A DNA stretch of 64,000 nt from DT-110 sp964342305 (GTDB lineage Bacteria; Bacteroidota; Bacteroidia; Chitinophagales; Saprospiraceae): contig CAYFGK010000010.1 in assembly GCA_964342305.1 (NCBI GenBank), positions 1 to 64,000 on the forward strand, written 5' to 3'. Shown here in pieces: positions 16,415 to 25,350 of this stretch. The first letter of the stretch is position 1. Each line of letters begins with the position of its first letter. The position numbers and the translations under genes are program-made. The notes below the pieces were generated by a model, which searched no databases, was not told the origin of the DNA, and worked only from the letters and a program-made list of their open reading frames with translations.

Positions 16415-17530
16415 TTAGTTACTCAACATAACGGGCATAACCAGCATGAGGATGTCCTCCCCATCGGCATCTTCGTTAGGTAGTAAAATACCCGCACGGG
16501 TTGGTGTGGACAGTTCCATTTGCACTTCGTCGGATTCGAGGACGCCGAGCATTTCCACCAAAAACTTGGCATTAAAGCCGATGGTGAGGGGTTCGCCTTC
16601 GTAGGAACAAGCCAGTTGCTCGGTCGCTTCGTTGGAGAAGTCGAGGTCCTGCGCTGAGACTGTCAGGCTTCCGTCGTTGATATTCAGGATGACCTGATTG
16701 GTCGTTTTATTGGCGTAGATCGCGATCCGCTTCAGGGAGTTTTGGAAGTCGGTGCGGGAGATCGTCAGTGTATTTGGGTTGTCGACCGGGATAACCGCGT
16801 TGTAATCCGGGTAGCGGGCATCAATGAGGCGACAGACCAATTGGGTCTGACCAAAATTAAAAAAGGCGTTGGCTTTGTTGAAAGCCATCTTGACCTCGTC
16901 ACCTCCGGGCAGCGCGTTTTTCAAAAGGTTGAGTGCCTTTTTGGGCACAATGAAGGAGGTAGATACTTCGCTCGACAGGTCGGAGTAGGTGTATTTAACC
17001 AGTTTGTGCGCATCGGTAGCGACCATGGTCAGCTTATTGAAATCGACCTGGAAAAATACGCCGGTCATGGCTGGCCGCAATTCATCCGAGCTGGTCGCAA
17101 AAAGGGTTTTACTGATCGACTGGTTCAGTATGGGAGCAGGCAGTTCGATTTCGTCGACGGAATCGGGTTCGGGGATGGCGGGGAAGTCTTGTCCGTTCTC
17201 TCCCGCAAGGCGGTATTTACCATAGGCCGAGGTGATCTCAATACCGAAGTTTTCATCGTCGACCGTAAAGGTGATCGGTTGCTGCGGCAAGGCTTTCAGT
17301 GTATCGAGCAGTATCTTGGCCGGCACGGCTACGGAGCCATTCCCGTCGGCATTTACTTCAATCTCGGTGGTGATAGAGGTCTCCAGATCGGTTGCTGCGA
17401 TACGCAGGGTTTTTCCGGAGATGGTAAAGAGAAAATCCTCCAGGATGGGCAGCACGGGATTAGAACCAATCGAACCGGCGGCCAGGGTGAGTTGTTTGAG
17501 CAATTCTGATGAGGATACACTAAATTTCAT
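16415..17530 (-). CDS. dnaN: DNA polymerase III beta subunit (sliding clamp)
   Basis: A 371-aa beta clamp that holds the replicative polymerase on DNA. It shows the three-domain pattern: MKFSVSSSELLKQL at the start, AATDLETSI in domain 1, domain 2 with TGVFFQVD and ATDAHKLVKY, domain 3 with DFQNSLKRIAIYANKTTNQV, and the family end 'LVMPVMLSN' (usual 'MPMRL'). Length matches the family. There is no dnaA, recF or gyrB beside it, so it does not mark an origin here. It is transcribed divergently from the M16-like gene across 158 bp. Confidence 0.97.
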   Translation of the reverse strand: MKFSVSSSELLKQLTLAAGSIGSNPVLPILEDFLFTISGKTLRIAATDLETSITTEIEVNADGNGSVAVPAKILLDTLKALPQQPITFTVDDENFGIEITSAYGKYRLAGENGQDFPAIPEPDSVDEIELPAPILNQSISKTLFATSSDELRPAMTGVFFQVDFNKLTMVATDAHKLVKYTYSDLSSEVSTSFIVPKKALNLLKNALPGGDEVKMAFNKANAFFNFGQTQLVCRLIDARYPDYNAVIPVDNPNTLTISRTDFQNSLKRIAIYANKTTNQVILNINDGSLTVSAQDLDFSNEATEQLACSYEGEPLTIGFNAKFLVEMLGVLESDEVQMELSTPTRAGILLPNEDADGEDILMLVMPVMLSN

Positions 17531-17688
17531 AATATGGTGCTATCTATTTGAGGGCTTATTTGCCGGAAAGCTACAAATTTAAAGCTTCCTGCCCGTTTTT
17601 CCGCATCAAATAATACACAGGATGTGAATAACTCTCATAGGGATTAAAAGAGGTCAAAAACAAATTCGAATCCCCTGATAATACTACT

Positions 17689-18966
17689 ATGGCCAATCGC
17701 AAAAAACCACCGCTCATACATACCATCGACCGCATCGAATTCCCCGAGGTGACTTTCCATCATTTAGATAATGGCATTCCGGTATACCTCATCGCTCAGC
17801 CCGACCAGGAAGTCTTCCGGTTGGAGGTTGTAGTTGACGCGGGGCGTCCTTACGAATCGGCACCTCTCGTTTCGCGGATCACGCAGCGTATGTTGCGGGA
17901 GGGCACCCGCGGCCGGTCTGGTAATGATCTGGCCGAGTACCTTGATTATTACGGAGTGAGCCTGTCGTTACCCGTCCAGATGGATACGGCAAACCTGGTC
18001 GTGCAGGGACTTCGGAAGCACTTCGAAGCAATAATGAAGGTGGTAGCTGAGCTTTTGCGGGCCCCGGCTTTTCGCGAGGACGAATGGGTCGCTCTGCGGG
18101 AACGTGCAAAAGCATACCTGCGGATCGAGCTCGAAAAAAATGAAGTCGTGGCTTACCGGCAGATTACCGAAAATCTTTTTGGCGAAAGCCACCCCTACGG
18201 CTACAATAGTACGCCGGAAGCCTACGATAACCTTACGGTGGATCAACTGCGGGCCCACCACGAGCAGTACTACCGTACTGGTCAAATGAGGCTCTTCCTG
18301 GCCGGCGGCCTCGGGGAGGCGGAAATGAAGGTGCTCAACGATTGCCTGGGGCAGGGTATCCCCGTGGGAAGTGGTCCGAATCCCCAAATCCCCGAGCCAA
18401 GGGTCAGGACCGGTTATCAGCATATTCCGGGCAGTGGGCAGCTACAGACGGCCATTCGGTTGGGGAGGCCTTTATTTGACCGGTCACACCCCGATTACCA
18501 CGACCTGTACATCCTCAATACGGTGTTGGGAGGCTACTTTGGCTCCCGGCTGATGGATAATATCCGGGAGGAAAAGGGCCTTACCTACAACATCTATTCC
18601 TCGCTCGATACCAACCGCCACGACGGTTGCTGGCTCATTGCCTGCGAAACGAGCCCGGAACACGTAGACACCTGCCTGAAAGAAATCGGGGAGGAAATGC
18701 GGGTACTCCGGGAAGAATTGGTTGATCGCGAAGAATTGGATATGGTAAAGAATTACCTGTTAGGTGCGTTTTTGAGTCAGGTCGATGGCTCGCTAAACAG
18801 CATGGAATGGCTGGCGGGATTGGTCAGCGATGGCCTGGATCCCACCTTTTTTGCGGAAGCGGTACAGCGCGTCAACGACATACAACCCCCGGAAATTCAG
18901 CGCCTGGCACAGCGCTATTTGCAGGTCGATTCCTGGACAAGCCTGACCGTAGGGGTGAAATCATAG
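17689..18966 (+). CDS. M16-family peptidase-like protein lacking the HxxEH zinc site
   Basis: A 425-aa protein with two M16 domains. Where active members carry H-x-x-E-H in the first helix, this one reads SRITQRMLREGTRG, with neither histidine nor the paired glutamate. The C-terminal domain keeps the substrate-binding signature (SRLMDNIREEKGLTYNIYS, with the Arg and Tyr). This is the pattern of non-catalytic M16 partners such as the mitochondrial processing peptidase alpha subunit. In Bacteroidota such proteins are usually encoded next to an active M16 partner, but none is present here: mreB follows and dnaN precedes. No signal peptide is seen, so it is probably cytoplasmic. A terminator follows at once. 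Confidence 0.87.
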   Translation: MANRKKPPLIHTIDRIEFPEVTFHHLDNGIPVYLIAQPDQEVFRLEVVVDAGRPYESAPLVSRITQRMLREGTRGRSGNDLAEYLDYYGVSLSLPVQMDTANLVVQGLRKHFEAIMKVVAELLRAPAFREDEWVALRERAKAYLRIELEKNEVVAYRQITENLFGESHPYGYNSTPEAYDNLTVDQLRAHHEQYYRTGQMRLFLAGGLGEAEMKVLNDCLGQGIPVGSGPNPQIPEPRVRTGYQHIPGSGQLQTAIRLGRPLFDRSHPDYHDLYILNTVLGGYFGSRLMDNIREEKGLTYNIYSSLDTNRHDGCWLIACETSPEHVDTCLKEIGEEMRVLREELVDREELDMVKNYLLGAFLSQVDGSLNSMEWLAGLVSDGLDPTFFAEAVQRVNDIQPPEIQRLAQRYLQVDSWTSLTVGVKS

Positions 18967-18994
18967 CTTTTTTTGCCTTTCGGCAAAAAAGCTT
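18965..18994 (+). terminator. Intrinsic terminator after the M16-like gene
   Basis: AGC, a T-run and GCC pair with GGC, an A-run and GCT around a TTTC loop. It begins overlapping the stop codon region. On the complement the core reads GCC-GAAA-GGC, the same tetraloop core found at 36655 and 44839. Confidence 0.8.
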
Positions 18995-19183
18995 GTCTTA
19001 ATGCCGGAAATAAAGACCTCAAATTTTCCGATAATTGGGAAAATTGCGTTGTTTTACGTATTAGGAAAGGATAGCTACGAACCCCATTCCCGATATTCCA
19101 ACCTACCTGTGAAGGCACAATAATCAGACTATGGTGCCGTTTGGGGAACGATATTGATAAAAATTCAGGTACAACCCACGTTA

Positions 19184-20218
19184 ATGAAGCTGTTTAGTTT
19201 TTTTAAGCAGGAATTGGCCATTGATCTTGGTACTGCAAATACGCTCATCATACAAGACGGCGAAATTGTCGTCGACGAACCTTCCATCGTAGCTATCAAC
19301 CGCAAAACAGGAGAAACTATAGCCGTGGGCCGTAAGGCTATGCAAATGCATGAAAAGACCCACGAGGATATCAAAACTATCCGGCCGTTGAAGGACGGAG
19401 TAATTGCTGACTTCCAGGCTGCGGAAAGTATGATCGAAGGGTTGATCCGCATGATCGGTGCCCGCCGTCGCTTTTTTACGCATCTCAAGATGGTCATCTG
19501 TATCCCCTCGGGGATTACCGAAGTGGAAAAAAGGGCCGTTTTTGATTCTGCTGACCACGTTGATAGTAAAGAAACCTATCTGATCCACGAGCCCATGGCT
19601 GCGGCCCTGGGTATTGGACTGGATGTGGAAGAGCCCATGGGGAATATGATTATCGACATCGGAGGGGGCACCACCGAGATTGCTGTTATTGCTCTGTCGG
19701 GCATTGTTTCGGATCAGTCGATCCGTACTGCCGGTGACGAACTCACCAGCGATATTGTCAGCTATATGAAGCGCCAGCACAATATCCTGATCGGGGAACG
19801 CACCGCTGAACAGATCAAAATCCACGTCGGTTCGGCCCTGCACAAGCTGGAAAATGGACCGGAGGATTTTCCCGTGAACGGCCGGGACCTTATGACTGGT
19901 ATCCCGAAGCAGATCAAGATATCCTACAGCGAGGTAGCTCACGCTATTGATAAATCGGTCAGTAAGATCGAAGATGCGGTGCTGAAAGCCCTGGAAGCAA
20001 CACCACCGGAGCTGGCTTCGGATATTTACCGGACCGGATTATACCTGACTGGTGGTGGTGCTTTGTTACGTGGTCTGGACACACGCCTGGCTGCCAAAAC
20101 CAAACTGCCGGTTCACATTGCAGAAGATCCTCTGCGCGCGGTAGTCCGCGGAACCGGGATCGCCTTGAAAAATACCGATCGCTTCTCGTTCCTGATCGGG
20201 CGCGACAGCGTGAAGTAG
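19184..20218 (+). CDS. mreB: Rod shape-determining protein MreB
   Basis: A 344-aa actin-like protein that organises lateral cell-wall synthesis at the inner membrane. The ATG at 19184 (MKLFSFFKQELAIDLGTANTLI) is chosen over an upstream TTG because it gives the conserved MreB start; a short amphipathic N-terminus precedes phosphate loop 1 (DLGTANTL). Also visible are the connecting motifs IRPLKDGVIADF, MIIDIGGGTTEIAVI (phosphate 2) and GLYLTGGGALLRGLD (adenosine). First gene of mreB-mreC-mreD-mrdA. A 24-bp imperfect hairpin (AATTTTCC/GGAAAATT) lies upstream near 19022-19045. Confidence 0.97.
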   Translation: MKLFSFFKQELAIDLGTANTLIIQDGEIVVDEPSIVAINRKTGETIAVGRKAMQMHEKTHEDIKTIRPLKDGVIADFQAAESMIEGLIRMIGARRRFFTHLKMVICIPSGITEVEKRAVFDSADHVDSKETYLIHEPMAAALGIGLDVEEPMGNMIIDIGGGTTEIAVIALSGIVSDQSIRTAGDELTSDIVSYMKRQHNILIGERTAEQIKIHVGSALHKLENGPEDFPVNGRDLMTGIPKQIKISYSEVAHAIDKSVSKIEDAVLKALEATPPELASDIYRTGLYLTGGGALLRGLDTRLAAKTKLPVHIAEDPLRAVVRGTGIALKNTDRFSFLIGRDSVK

Positions 20219-20255
20219 GTTTTGCGGCGAAGGATCGACAAAATCTATTGCGAGT

Positions 20256-21089
20256 ATGACCGCCCTCTTACGACTCCTCACCAGATTGGGGCCTCTCTTC
20301 CTCTTCCTTTTGCTGGAAACTATAAGCCTGTATTTGGTGGTGACGTACAATAGCGAGCAGGGACGATTATTTCTCAGCTCCACCAACCGGGTAACCAGTT
20401 TTATCAACCAGCAGGTTTCCGGGGTGACGGGTTATGCACACTTGCGCGAGGAGAATCAGGAGCTGGTCGAAGAGATCATCGATCTGCGGGAGCGACTTGG
20501 TAACGCTTATTACGATAATACCGCAAGCATTGACACTGCGCTGGCGGATTCCAGCGCCTTGCCTCTGTACACATACATCGATGCCCGGGTGATCAATAAT
20601 TCCATCAGCCGAAAAAACAACTTTCTAACCTTGAATAAGGGTAGCAAACACGGGTTGCGCCCACATATGGGGGTTATTTCTAACGACGGTGTTGTGGGTA
20701 TTGTGCGGCAAGTATCACCCCACTACGCGATGGTGATGTCGGTACTGCACAGCAAAACCCGGATTACCGCGGAGATCAGGAACAAAGGTTATTTCGGTGC
20801 TCTGGTGTGGAAGGAACAGGACCCGCGTTTTATGTATCTGGAGGATGTTCCCAAGCACCACTTTATTGAATTGGGCGATACCGTACAGACCAGCCGTTTT
20901 TCTCATATTTTCCCGGAAGGTATTGCGCTGGGAGAGATTGCTGATTTCAATGTACCGGAGGGCGCCAGCAATTATAATATCAAGGTTCGACTCAATACGG
21001 AAATGGGCCGCTTGCGGCAAGTATTGGTAGTCAATAACCTTATGAGTGAAGAGATCGAACAACTAGAAGAAGGGGTCGTCAATGAATAG
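20256..21089 (+). CDS. mreC: Rod shape-determining protein MreC
   Basis: A 277-aa periplasmic scaffold of the elongasome. One N-terminal membrane helix (about residues 10-30: LGPLFLFLLLETISLYLVV) is followed by a coiled coil (LREENQELVEEIIDLRERL, about 65-85) and two beta-barrel MreC domains (VINNSISRKNNFLTLNKGSKHGL, MGVISNDGVVGIV, then ALVWKEQDPRFMYLEDVP). It links MreB to PBP2 through the membrane. It starts 37 bp after mreB and overlaps mreD by 8 bp. Confidence 0.96.
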   Translation: MTALLRLLTRLGPLFLFLLLETISLYLVVTYNSEQGRLFLSSTNRVTSFINQQVSGVTGYAHLREENQELVEEIIDLRERLGNAYYDNTASIDTALADSSALPLYTYIDARVINNSISRKNNFLTLNKGSKHGLRPHMGVISNDGVVGIVRQVSPHYAMVMSVLHSKTRITAEIRNKGYFGALVWKEQDPRFMYLEDVPKHHFIELGDTVQTSRFSHIFPEGIALGEIADFNVPEGASNYNIKVRLNTEMGRLRQVLVVNNLMSEEIEQLEEGVVNE

Positions 21090-21603
21090 TGCTGTTCTTG
21101 CCAATATTGTCCGGTTTATCGGGTTGCTGTTGCTTCAGGTTTTGATCATCAAACAGATCGAACTCGGTCCCATTGGCGGGAGCATTATCCAGCTTTTCGT
21201 ATATCCCTTATTTTTGTTGCTAATACCCCTGCGTACTCCGCGGGAGGTGCAGTTACTGATAGGTTTTGTGGTAGGGATCAGTATCGATCTGTTCTATAAT
21301 TCTGCCGGTTTGCACGCCAGCGCGTGTGTGTTTCTTGCTTTCGTGCGACCATACGTGTTGCGTATCGTAGAGCCCCGGGCTGGCTACGACAAAACCAAAG
21401 GCCTGACTCCGGAGCGTATCAACTGGAGCTGGTTCATACGCTATGCCAGCCTGGGAGCACTGGCGCATTCTCTTTGGTTTCACCTGATCGATGCATTTAC
21501 CTTTGCCGCCTTTGGTGTCATCCTGCTAAAAACAGTGTTGTCCCTTATCTTTTCCCTGCTGTTTATATTTATCTTAGTATTGGTCTTCAACCCAAAAGAT
21601 TAA
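21082..21603 (+). CDS. mreD: Rod shape-determining protein MreD
   Basis: A 173-aa integral membrane protein with about five hydrophobic segments and few charged residues except in one loop (PRAGYDKTKGLTPERINW). The sequence pattern QVLIIKQIELG near residue 20, then IQLFVYPLFLLLIP and LLIGFVVGISIDLFYNSAGLHASA, matches Bacteroidota MreD. Its start overlaps the mreC stop by 8 bp, implying translational coupling. Position in the mre cluster supports the call as much as the sequence does. Confidence 0.92.
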   Translation: MNSAVLANIVRFIGLLLLQVLIIKQIELGPIGGSIIQLFVYPLFLLLIPLRTPREVQLLIGFVVGISIDLFYNSAGLHASACVFLAFVRPYVLRIVEPRAGYDKTKGLTPERINWSWFIRYASLGALAHSLWFHLIDAFTFAAFGVILLKTVLSLIFSLLFIFILVLVFNPKD

Positions 21604-21613
21604 CGCACGTATC

Positions 21614-23473
21614 GTGGCTAACCAACACGTTTCCCGGAAAATATACATTCAGCTGCTTATGCTGGCCGCAGGTCTTATCCTGATCGGTAAGGCTTTTTAT
21701 TTGCAGGTGATCGACCGCAAATCGAAGGAGCAGGCCGATGCCGTGGCCATTGATAAGTACACACTATATCCCTCGCGCGGCCTGGTTTATGATCGCGACG
21801 GTGAGTTGCTGATCTCCAATCGCCCCATGTACGACCTGCTGGTTACCTACAACCGACTGGACCCGGCAATGGATACCTCCAAATTGTGCGCCCTGCTGGA
21901 TATTGATCGTTCCTTTTTTGAGGAGAATATCGAGAAAGACTGGAGGGACCCCCGTTTTTCACGGTCTATCCCCTTTGTATTTCTCAGTAAGATATCGGCC
22001 GATCGTTTTGCCGAATTTCAGGAGAGCTTGTATCAATTCCCCGGCTTTGAGATCCAAAACCGGAATGCACGTGATTATCCGCACCAAACGGGCTCACACC
22101 TACTCGGGTTCATCCGGGAAGTAAACAAAGAAGAAGTTGATAAAAACCCGGACATATACAGTCCGGGTGATTATATCGGTGCCAGTGGTTTAGAGTTGGC
22201 CTACGAAGAATCGTTAAGAGGGGTAAAGGGGGCATCCTATATATTAAAAGACAATGTGGGGCGGGCGGTTGCCCCTTTTCTGGCAGGCACACAGGATAGC
22301 CCGCCGGAGAGTGGTGACGATCTTATTGCCTCCATTGATCTGGACCTGCAAGCCTACGGGGAACAATTGATGCAAAATAAGATCGGCGGTATCGTCGCCA
22401 TCGAACCCTCAACCGGAGAGATCCTGACCATGGTCAGTACGCCCACCTACAATCCACTCGACCTGACTATCAATAATAATAATCGGGGCAAGGCCTACCA
22501 GGCGCTGAGTGAAGACCCGAACAAGCCGTTATTCAATCGGGCGATCATGGCCCAATATCCCCCGGGGTCCCTGTTCAAGCCCATTCTGGCGCTGGTAGCC
22601 ATGGAAGAGGAGACCTTCGACCCCGATCGTACCCTTCCCTGCTACGGTGGCTGGGTATATAACGGGCAATTGCTTCTTGGGTGCCACGGACATCCCACCT
22701 GTCGGAACATCTCCGATGCTATTCAGTACTCCTGTAATAATTACTTCGTAAATGTCTTCCGGCAAACGGTCGATCACTACGGGTTTGATAACCCCGGACG
22801 TGGCCTTGATACACTGAATGCCTACCTCGATCGCTTTGGTATGGGACGTCGCCTCGGGATTGATTTTCCCGGTGAAAAAGCGGGTAATGTGCCTACTTCT
22901 GATTATTTCGAGCAGTGGTACGAAGGGCAGCGATGGAACAGTATCTGGATCCGTTCATTGGGTATCGGGCAGGGAGAATACCTGACGACTAATCTCCAGC
23001 TGGCAAATATGGCCGCGATTATCGCTAATCGGGGGTACTATATTACGCCTCACCTCATTAAGGGGTATCGGTTCAATACACAATCGATCGATCCCCAATA
23101 TACCGAACCACAATCGGTAGGGGTGTCAGCGGAGCATTTTGAGCGAGTGATCGATGGTATGGAAGGGGCAGTTCGCTACGGTACTGCCCGGTCGGCTTTT
23201 ATTCCCGATATTGCCGTTTGCGGCAAAACCGGTACAGCCGAAAACCCATTTGGAGAGGATCACTCTATCTTCTTTTGTTTTGCACCCAAGGATGATCCCA
23301 AGATTGCCGTAGTGGTTTACGTGGAGAATAGTGGTTTTGGAGGTACCTATGCTGCGCCGATCGCCAGCTTGATGATCGAGAAATACCTGACCGGAGAGAT
23401 CCGTGGTCCTGCCCGCGAATGGTTGGAACGCCGGATACTGAATGCTAATCTAATGCCTAACCAGACACCGTGA
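21614..23473 (+). CDS. mrdA: Penicillin-binding protein 2 (elongation transpeptidase)
   Basis: A 619-aa class B PBP that crosslinks lateral peptidoglycan. It begins with GTG, 10 bp after mreD. One N-terminal membrane helix (about 10-28) precedes the dimerisation domain (LYPSRGLVYDRDGELLISNRP). The transpeptidase motifs are complete: S-x-x-K in PPGSLFKPI, S-x-N in QYSCNNYF and K-T-G in CGKTGTAENP. Length is typical. In related genomes rodA usually comes next; here capA does, so the SEDS partner must be encoded elsewhere. Confidence 0.96.
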   Translation: MANQHVSRKIYIQLLMLAAGLILIGKAFYLQVIDRKSKEQADAVAIDKYTLYPSRGLVYDRDGELLISNRPMYDLLVTYNRLDPAMDTSKLCALLDIDRSFFEENIEKDWRDPRFSRSIPFVFLSKISADRFAEFQESLYQFPGFEIQNRNARDYPHQTGSHLLGFIREVNKEEVDKNPDIYSPGDYIGASGLELAYEESLRGVKGASYILKDNVGRAVAPFLAGTQDSPPESGDDLIASIDLDLQAYGEQLMQNKIGGIVAIEPSTGEILTMVSTPTYNPLDLTINNNNRGKAYQALSEDPNKPLFNRAIMAQYPPGSLFKPILALVAMEEETFDPDRTLPCYGGWVYNGQLLLGCHGHPTCRNISDAIQYSCNNYFVNVFRQTVDHYGFDNPGRGLDTLNAYLDRFGMGRRLGIDFPGEKAGNVPTSDYFEQWYEGQRWNSIWIRSLGIGQGEYLTTNLQLANMAAIIANRGYYITPHLIKGYRFNTQSIDPQYTEPQSVGVSAEHFERVIDGMEGAVRYGTARSAFIPDIAVCGKTGTAENPFGEDHSIFFCFAPKDDPKIAVVVYVENSGFGGTYAAPIASLMIEKYLTGEIRGPAREWLERRILNANLMPNQTP

Positions 23474-23535
23474 TCAGGCATAGATTTAGGTTAAGGTGTC
23501 CGATTTCCAAAGGGTCTTTCGACTAAAAATCACTT

Positions 23536-24726
23536 ATGGAGAAAAAACAGGTATTTCGATTTGGTTCCTGCCGGCAGTCGGGAGCGCTTCGGCTAGTTTC
23601 AATGATCTTCTTCCTGCTGTTTTTTACCGTTTCTTCAACAGCCCAATCCAACGAAATTCGCCTCATCTTTGCGGGTGACATCATGATGCATCAGTCCCAG
23701 ATCAATGCCGCCGAACGCGAAGATGATACCTTTGATTTCAGCCCGGTGTTCCGGTATATTTCACCACTGCTTCAGGAGGCTGATCTGGCGATCGGAAATC
23801 TGGAGCTGACCCTTCCGGGAAAACCGCCCTACACGGGGTATCCAAATTTTCGGTCGCCCGATACCCTGGCCCATACCTTGCGAGAGGCCGGGTTTGATAT
23901 CTTGGTTACTTCGAATAATCACTCCAACGACGCTAAGACCGACGGAATCGTCCATACCATCGATGTCCTCGATCGCCAAGGCATAACCAATACGGGGACC
24001 TTTGCCGATTCCAGCGATCGGGCAGCACGCTATCCGCTGGTAATTGAGAAGAAGGGCTTTCGGATCGGACTGCTGAATTACACTTACGGCACTAACGATC
24101 CCCACATACCTGAACCCTGCATCGTAAATATGATCGACACGGTGCAGATTAAAGCTGACCTTAAGAACCTGTATCAGGAGGATCCCGACATTATTATTGC
24201 CTTCATGCATTGGGGCGATGAATATCATTTAGATGAGAATAAAAAACAGCAAGATCTCACCAGGATGCTGTTTAAAGAAGGGGTGGACCTGGTTATCGGT
24301 GCGCATCCCCACGTCGCCCAACCCGTGAAGCTGCTGAACGAATACGCCCCGGAGGGATTGCGTCAGGGCCTGGTTGCTTATTCGTTGGGCAATGCGGTCT
24401 CGGGACAGGTGCGAACGAATACGGATATGGGGTTACTGTTGGAAGTAACTTACCGACGGGATCCCCTGACCCGGGAAGTCCGGTTGCAGCGACATCACTA
24501 CTTGCCCATTTGGCGCTACCGTGGTTGGGATGAGCAAGGCCACCGGGTTATTTCGATTCTTCCGGTATCGGCCTTTGAGGAGGATACCGCACCCTTTGAG
24601 CTAACACCAAGCGATCGTGAACGAATGAGTGCAGTTACCAAGCGTATCAGAGAGCATTTGAAACGCTACCATAGTTCCGAGAGGCGCGTATCTTTGCAGG
24701 CATGGAAGAAAACAACCAAGAAATGA
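23536..24726 (+). CDS. CapA-family protein (metallophosphatase-like fold), secreted
   Basis: A 396-aa protein with a signal peptide after a 24-residue basic lead (MIFFLLFFTVSSTAQ-S). The CapA/PgsA core carries the calcineurin-like pattern: FAGDIMMH, IGNLELTLPG, VTSNNHSNDA, FMHWGDEYH and GAHPHVAQP. Founding members take part in poly-gamma-glutamate capsule formation. No other capsule gene is present, and the fold also occurs in cell-envelope proteins of unknown role, so a wall-related function is inferred from its position after mrdA. The stop overlaps the folA start as ATGA. Confidence 0.85.
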   Translation: MEKKQVFRFGSCRQSGALRLVSMIFFLLFFTVSSTAQSNEIRLIFAGDIMMHQSQINAAEREDDTFDFSPVFRYISPLLQEADLAIGNLELTLPGKPPYTGYPNFRSPDTLAHTLREAGFDILVTSNNHSNDAKTDGIVHTIDVLDRQGITNTGTFADSSDRAARYPLVIEKKGFRIGLLNYTYGTNDPHIPEPCIVNMIDTVQIKADLKNLYQEDPDIIIAFMHWGDEYHLDENKKQQDLTRMLFKEGVDLVIGAHPHVAQPVKLLNEYAPEGLRQGLVAYSLGNAVSGQVRTNTDMGLLLEVTYRRDPLTREVRLQRHHYLPIWRYRGWDEQGHRVISILPVSAFEEDTAPFELTPSDRERMSAVTKRIREHLKRYHSSERRVSLQAWKKTTKK

Positions 24727-25232
24727 TCATTTCGGCCATAGTTGCCATGGCCCGCAACCGTGTTATCGGACGCAATAATGAGATCCCCTGGTACTTGTCT
24801 GACGATCTGAAGTTCTTCAAGAAAACCACCCTGAATCACCACATCATCATGGGGCGGAAGAGTTTCCTGTCGATAGGGCGTCCCCTTCCCAAACGGACTA
24901 ACGTGATCGTAACTCGTGATCCGTTTTTTGCAGCAACCGGATGCCTGGTAGCCCACAGCGTAGAAGAAGCCCTCGGTATTGCCTACGACAACGGTGAAAC
25001 CGAAGTCTTCATCATCGGTGGTGGTCAGATTTATGCAGAGAGTGCCGATCTGTGGGACCGTTTATATCTGACCGAGGTGGATACCGAAATGGAGGGTGAC
25101 GTGTATTTTCCCGAACTGGACTGGTCGGAATGGGAGACGGTGTCGAGTCGAAAATATCATCAGGATATTCGCAATGATCACGCTTTTGTGATCAAGCAAC
25201 TCGAACGTATCGACGATTCCGAAGAGGAGTAA
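24723..25232 (+). CDS. folA: Dihydrofolate reductase
   Basis: A 169-aa enzyme that reduces dihydrofolate with NADPH for thymidylate and purine synthesis. Motifs: SAIVAMARNRVIGRNNEIPW at the start, FFKKTTLNHHIIMGRKSF, VIVTRDPFF and the NADPH site IIGGGQIYAESADLWDRLYLTEVD. I prefer the ATG at 24723: it overlaps the capA stop as ATGA and begins the conserved MIISAI strand. An in-frame ATG at 24702 would add seven polar residues. A TATCTTTG box at 24689-24696, matching the Bacteroidota -7 consensus, could give extra transcription from inside capA. Confidence 0.96.
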   Translation: MIISAIVAMARNRVIGRNNEIPWYLSDDLKFFKKTTLNHHIIMGRKSFLSIGRPLPKRTNVIVTRDPFFAATGCLVAHSVEEALGIAYDNGETEVFIIGGGQIYAESADLWDRLYLTEVDTEMEGDVYFPELDWSEWETVSSRKYHQDIRNDHAFVIKQLERIDDSEEE

Positions 25233-25235
25233 TTA

Positions 25236-25274
25236 GGCTGATAATCAGCCGTTTGCCAAACGCTTATGTTTGGC
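25236..25274 (+). terminator. Two small hairpins after folA
   Basis: GGCTGAT/ATCAGCC at 25236-25250 and GCCAAAC/GTTTGGC at 25255-25274 follow the folA stop. Neither has a T-run, so termination is uncertain. Confidence 0.35.
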
Positions 25275-25350
25275 GGCAGCCCGACAATGTACCGTCGGTT
25301 GCCTTGTGGAGCATTGATGTTTCCCTCAATTTACCGGGAAACTCATATCG

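Noticed and set aside
16742..17509. A 255-codon open frame on the plus strand
   Set aside because: It is antisense to dnaN, whose motifs are complete. The product has no recognisable domain.
16415..17530. dnaN as a marker of the replication origin
   Set aside because: No dnaA, recF, gyrB or DnaA-box cluster was seen nearby.
17660..17690. A TTCGAATCCCC stretch resembling a tRNA T-loop
   Set aside because: No matching acceptor, anticodon or D arms could be found around it.
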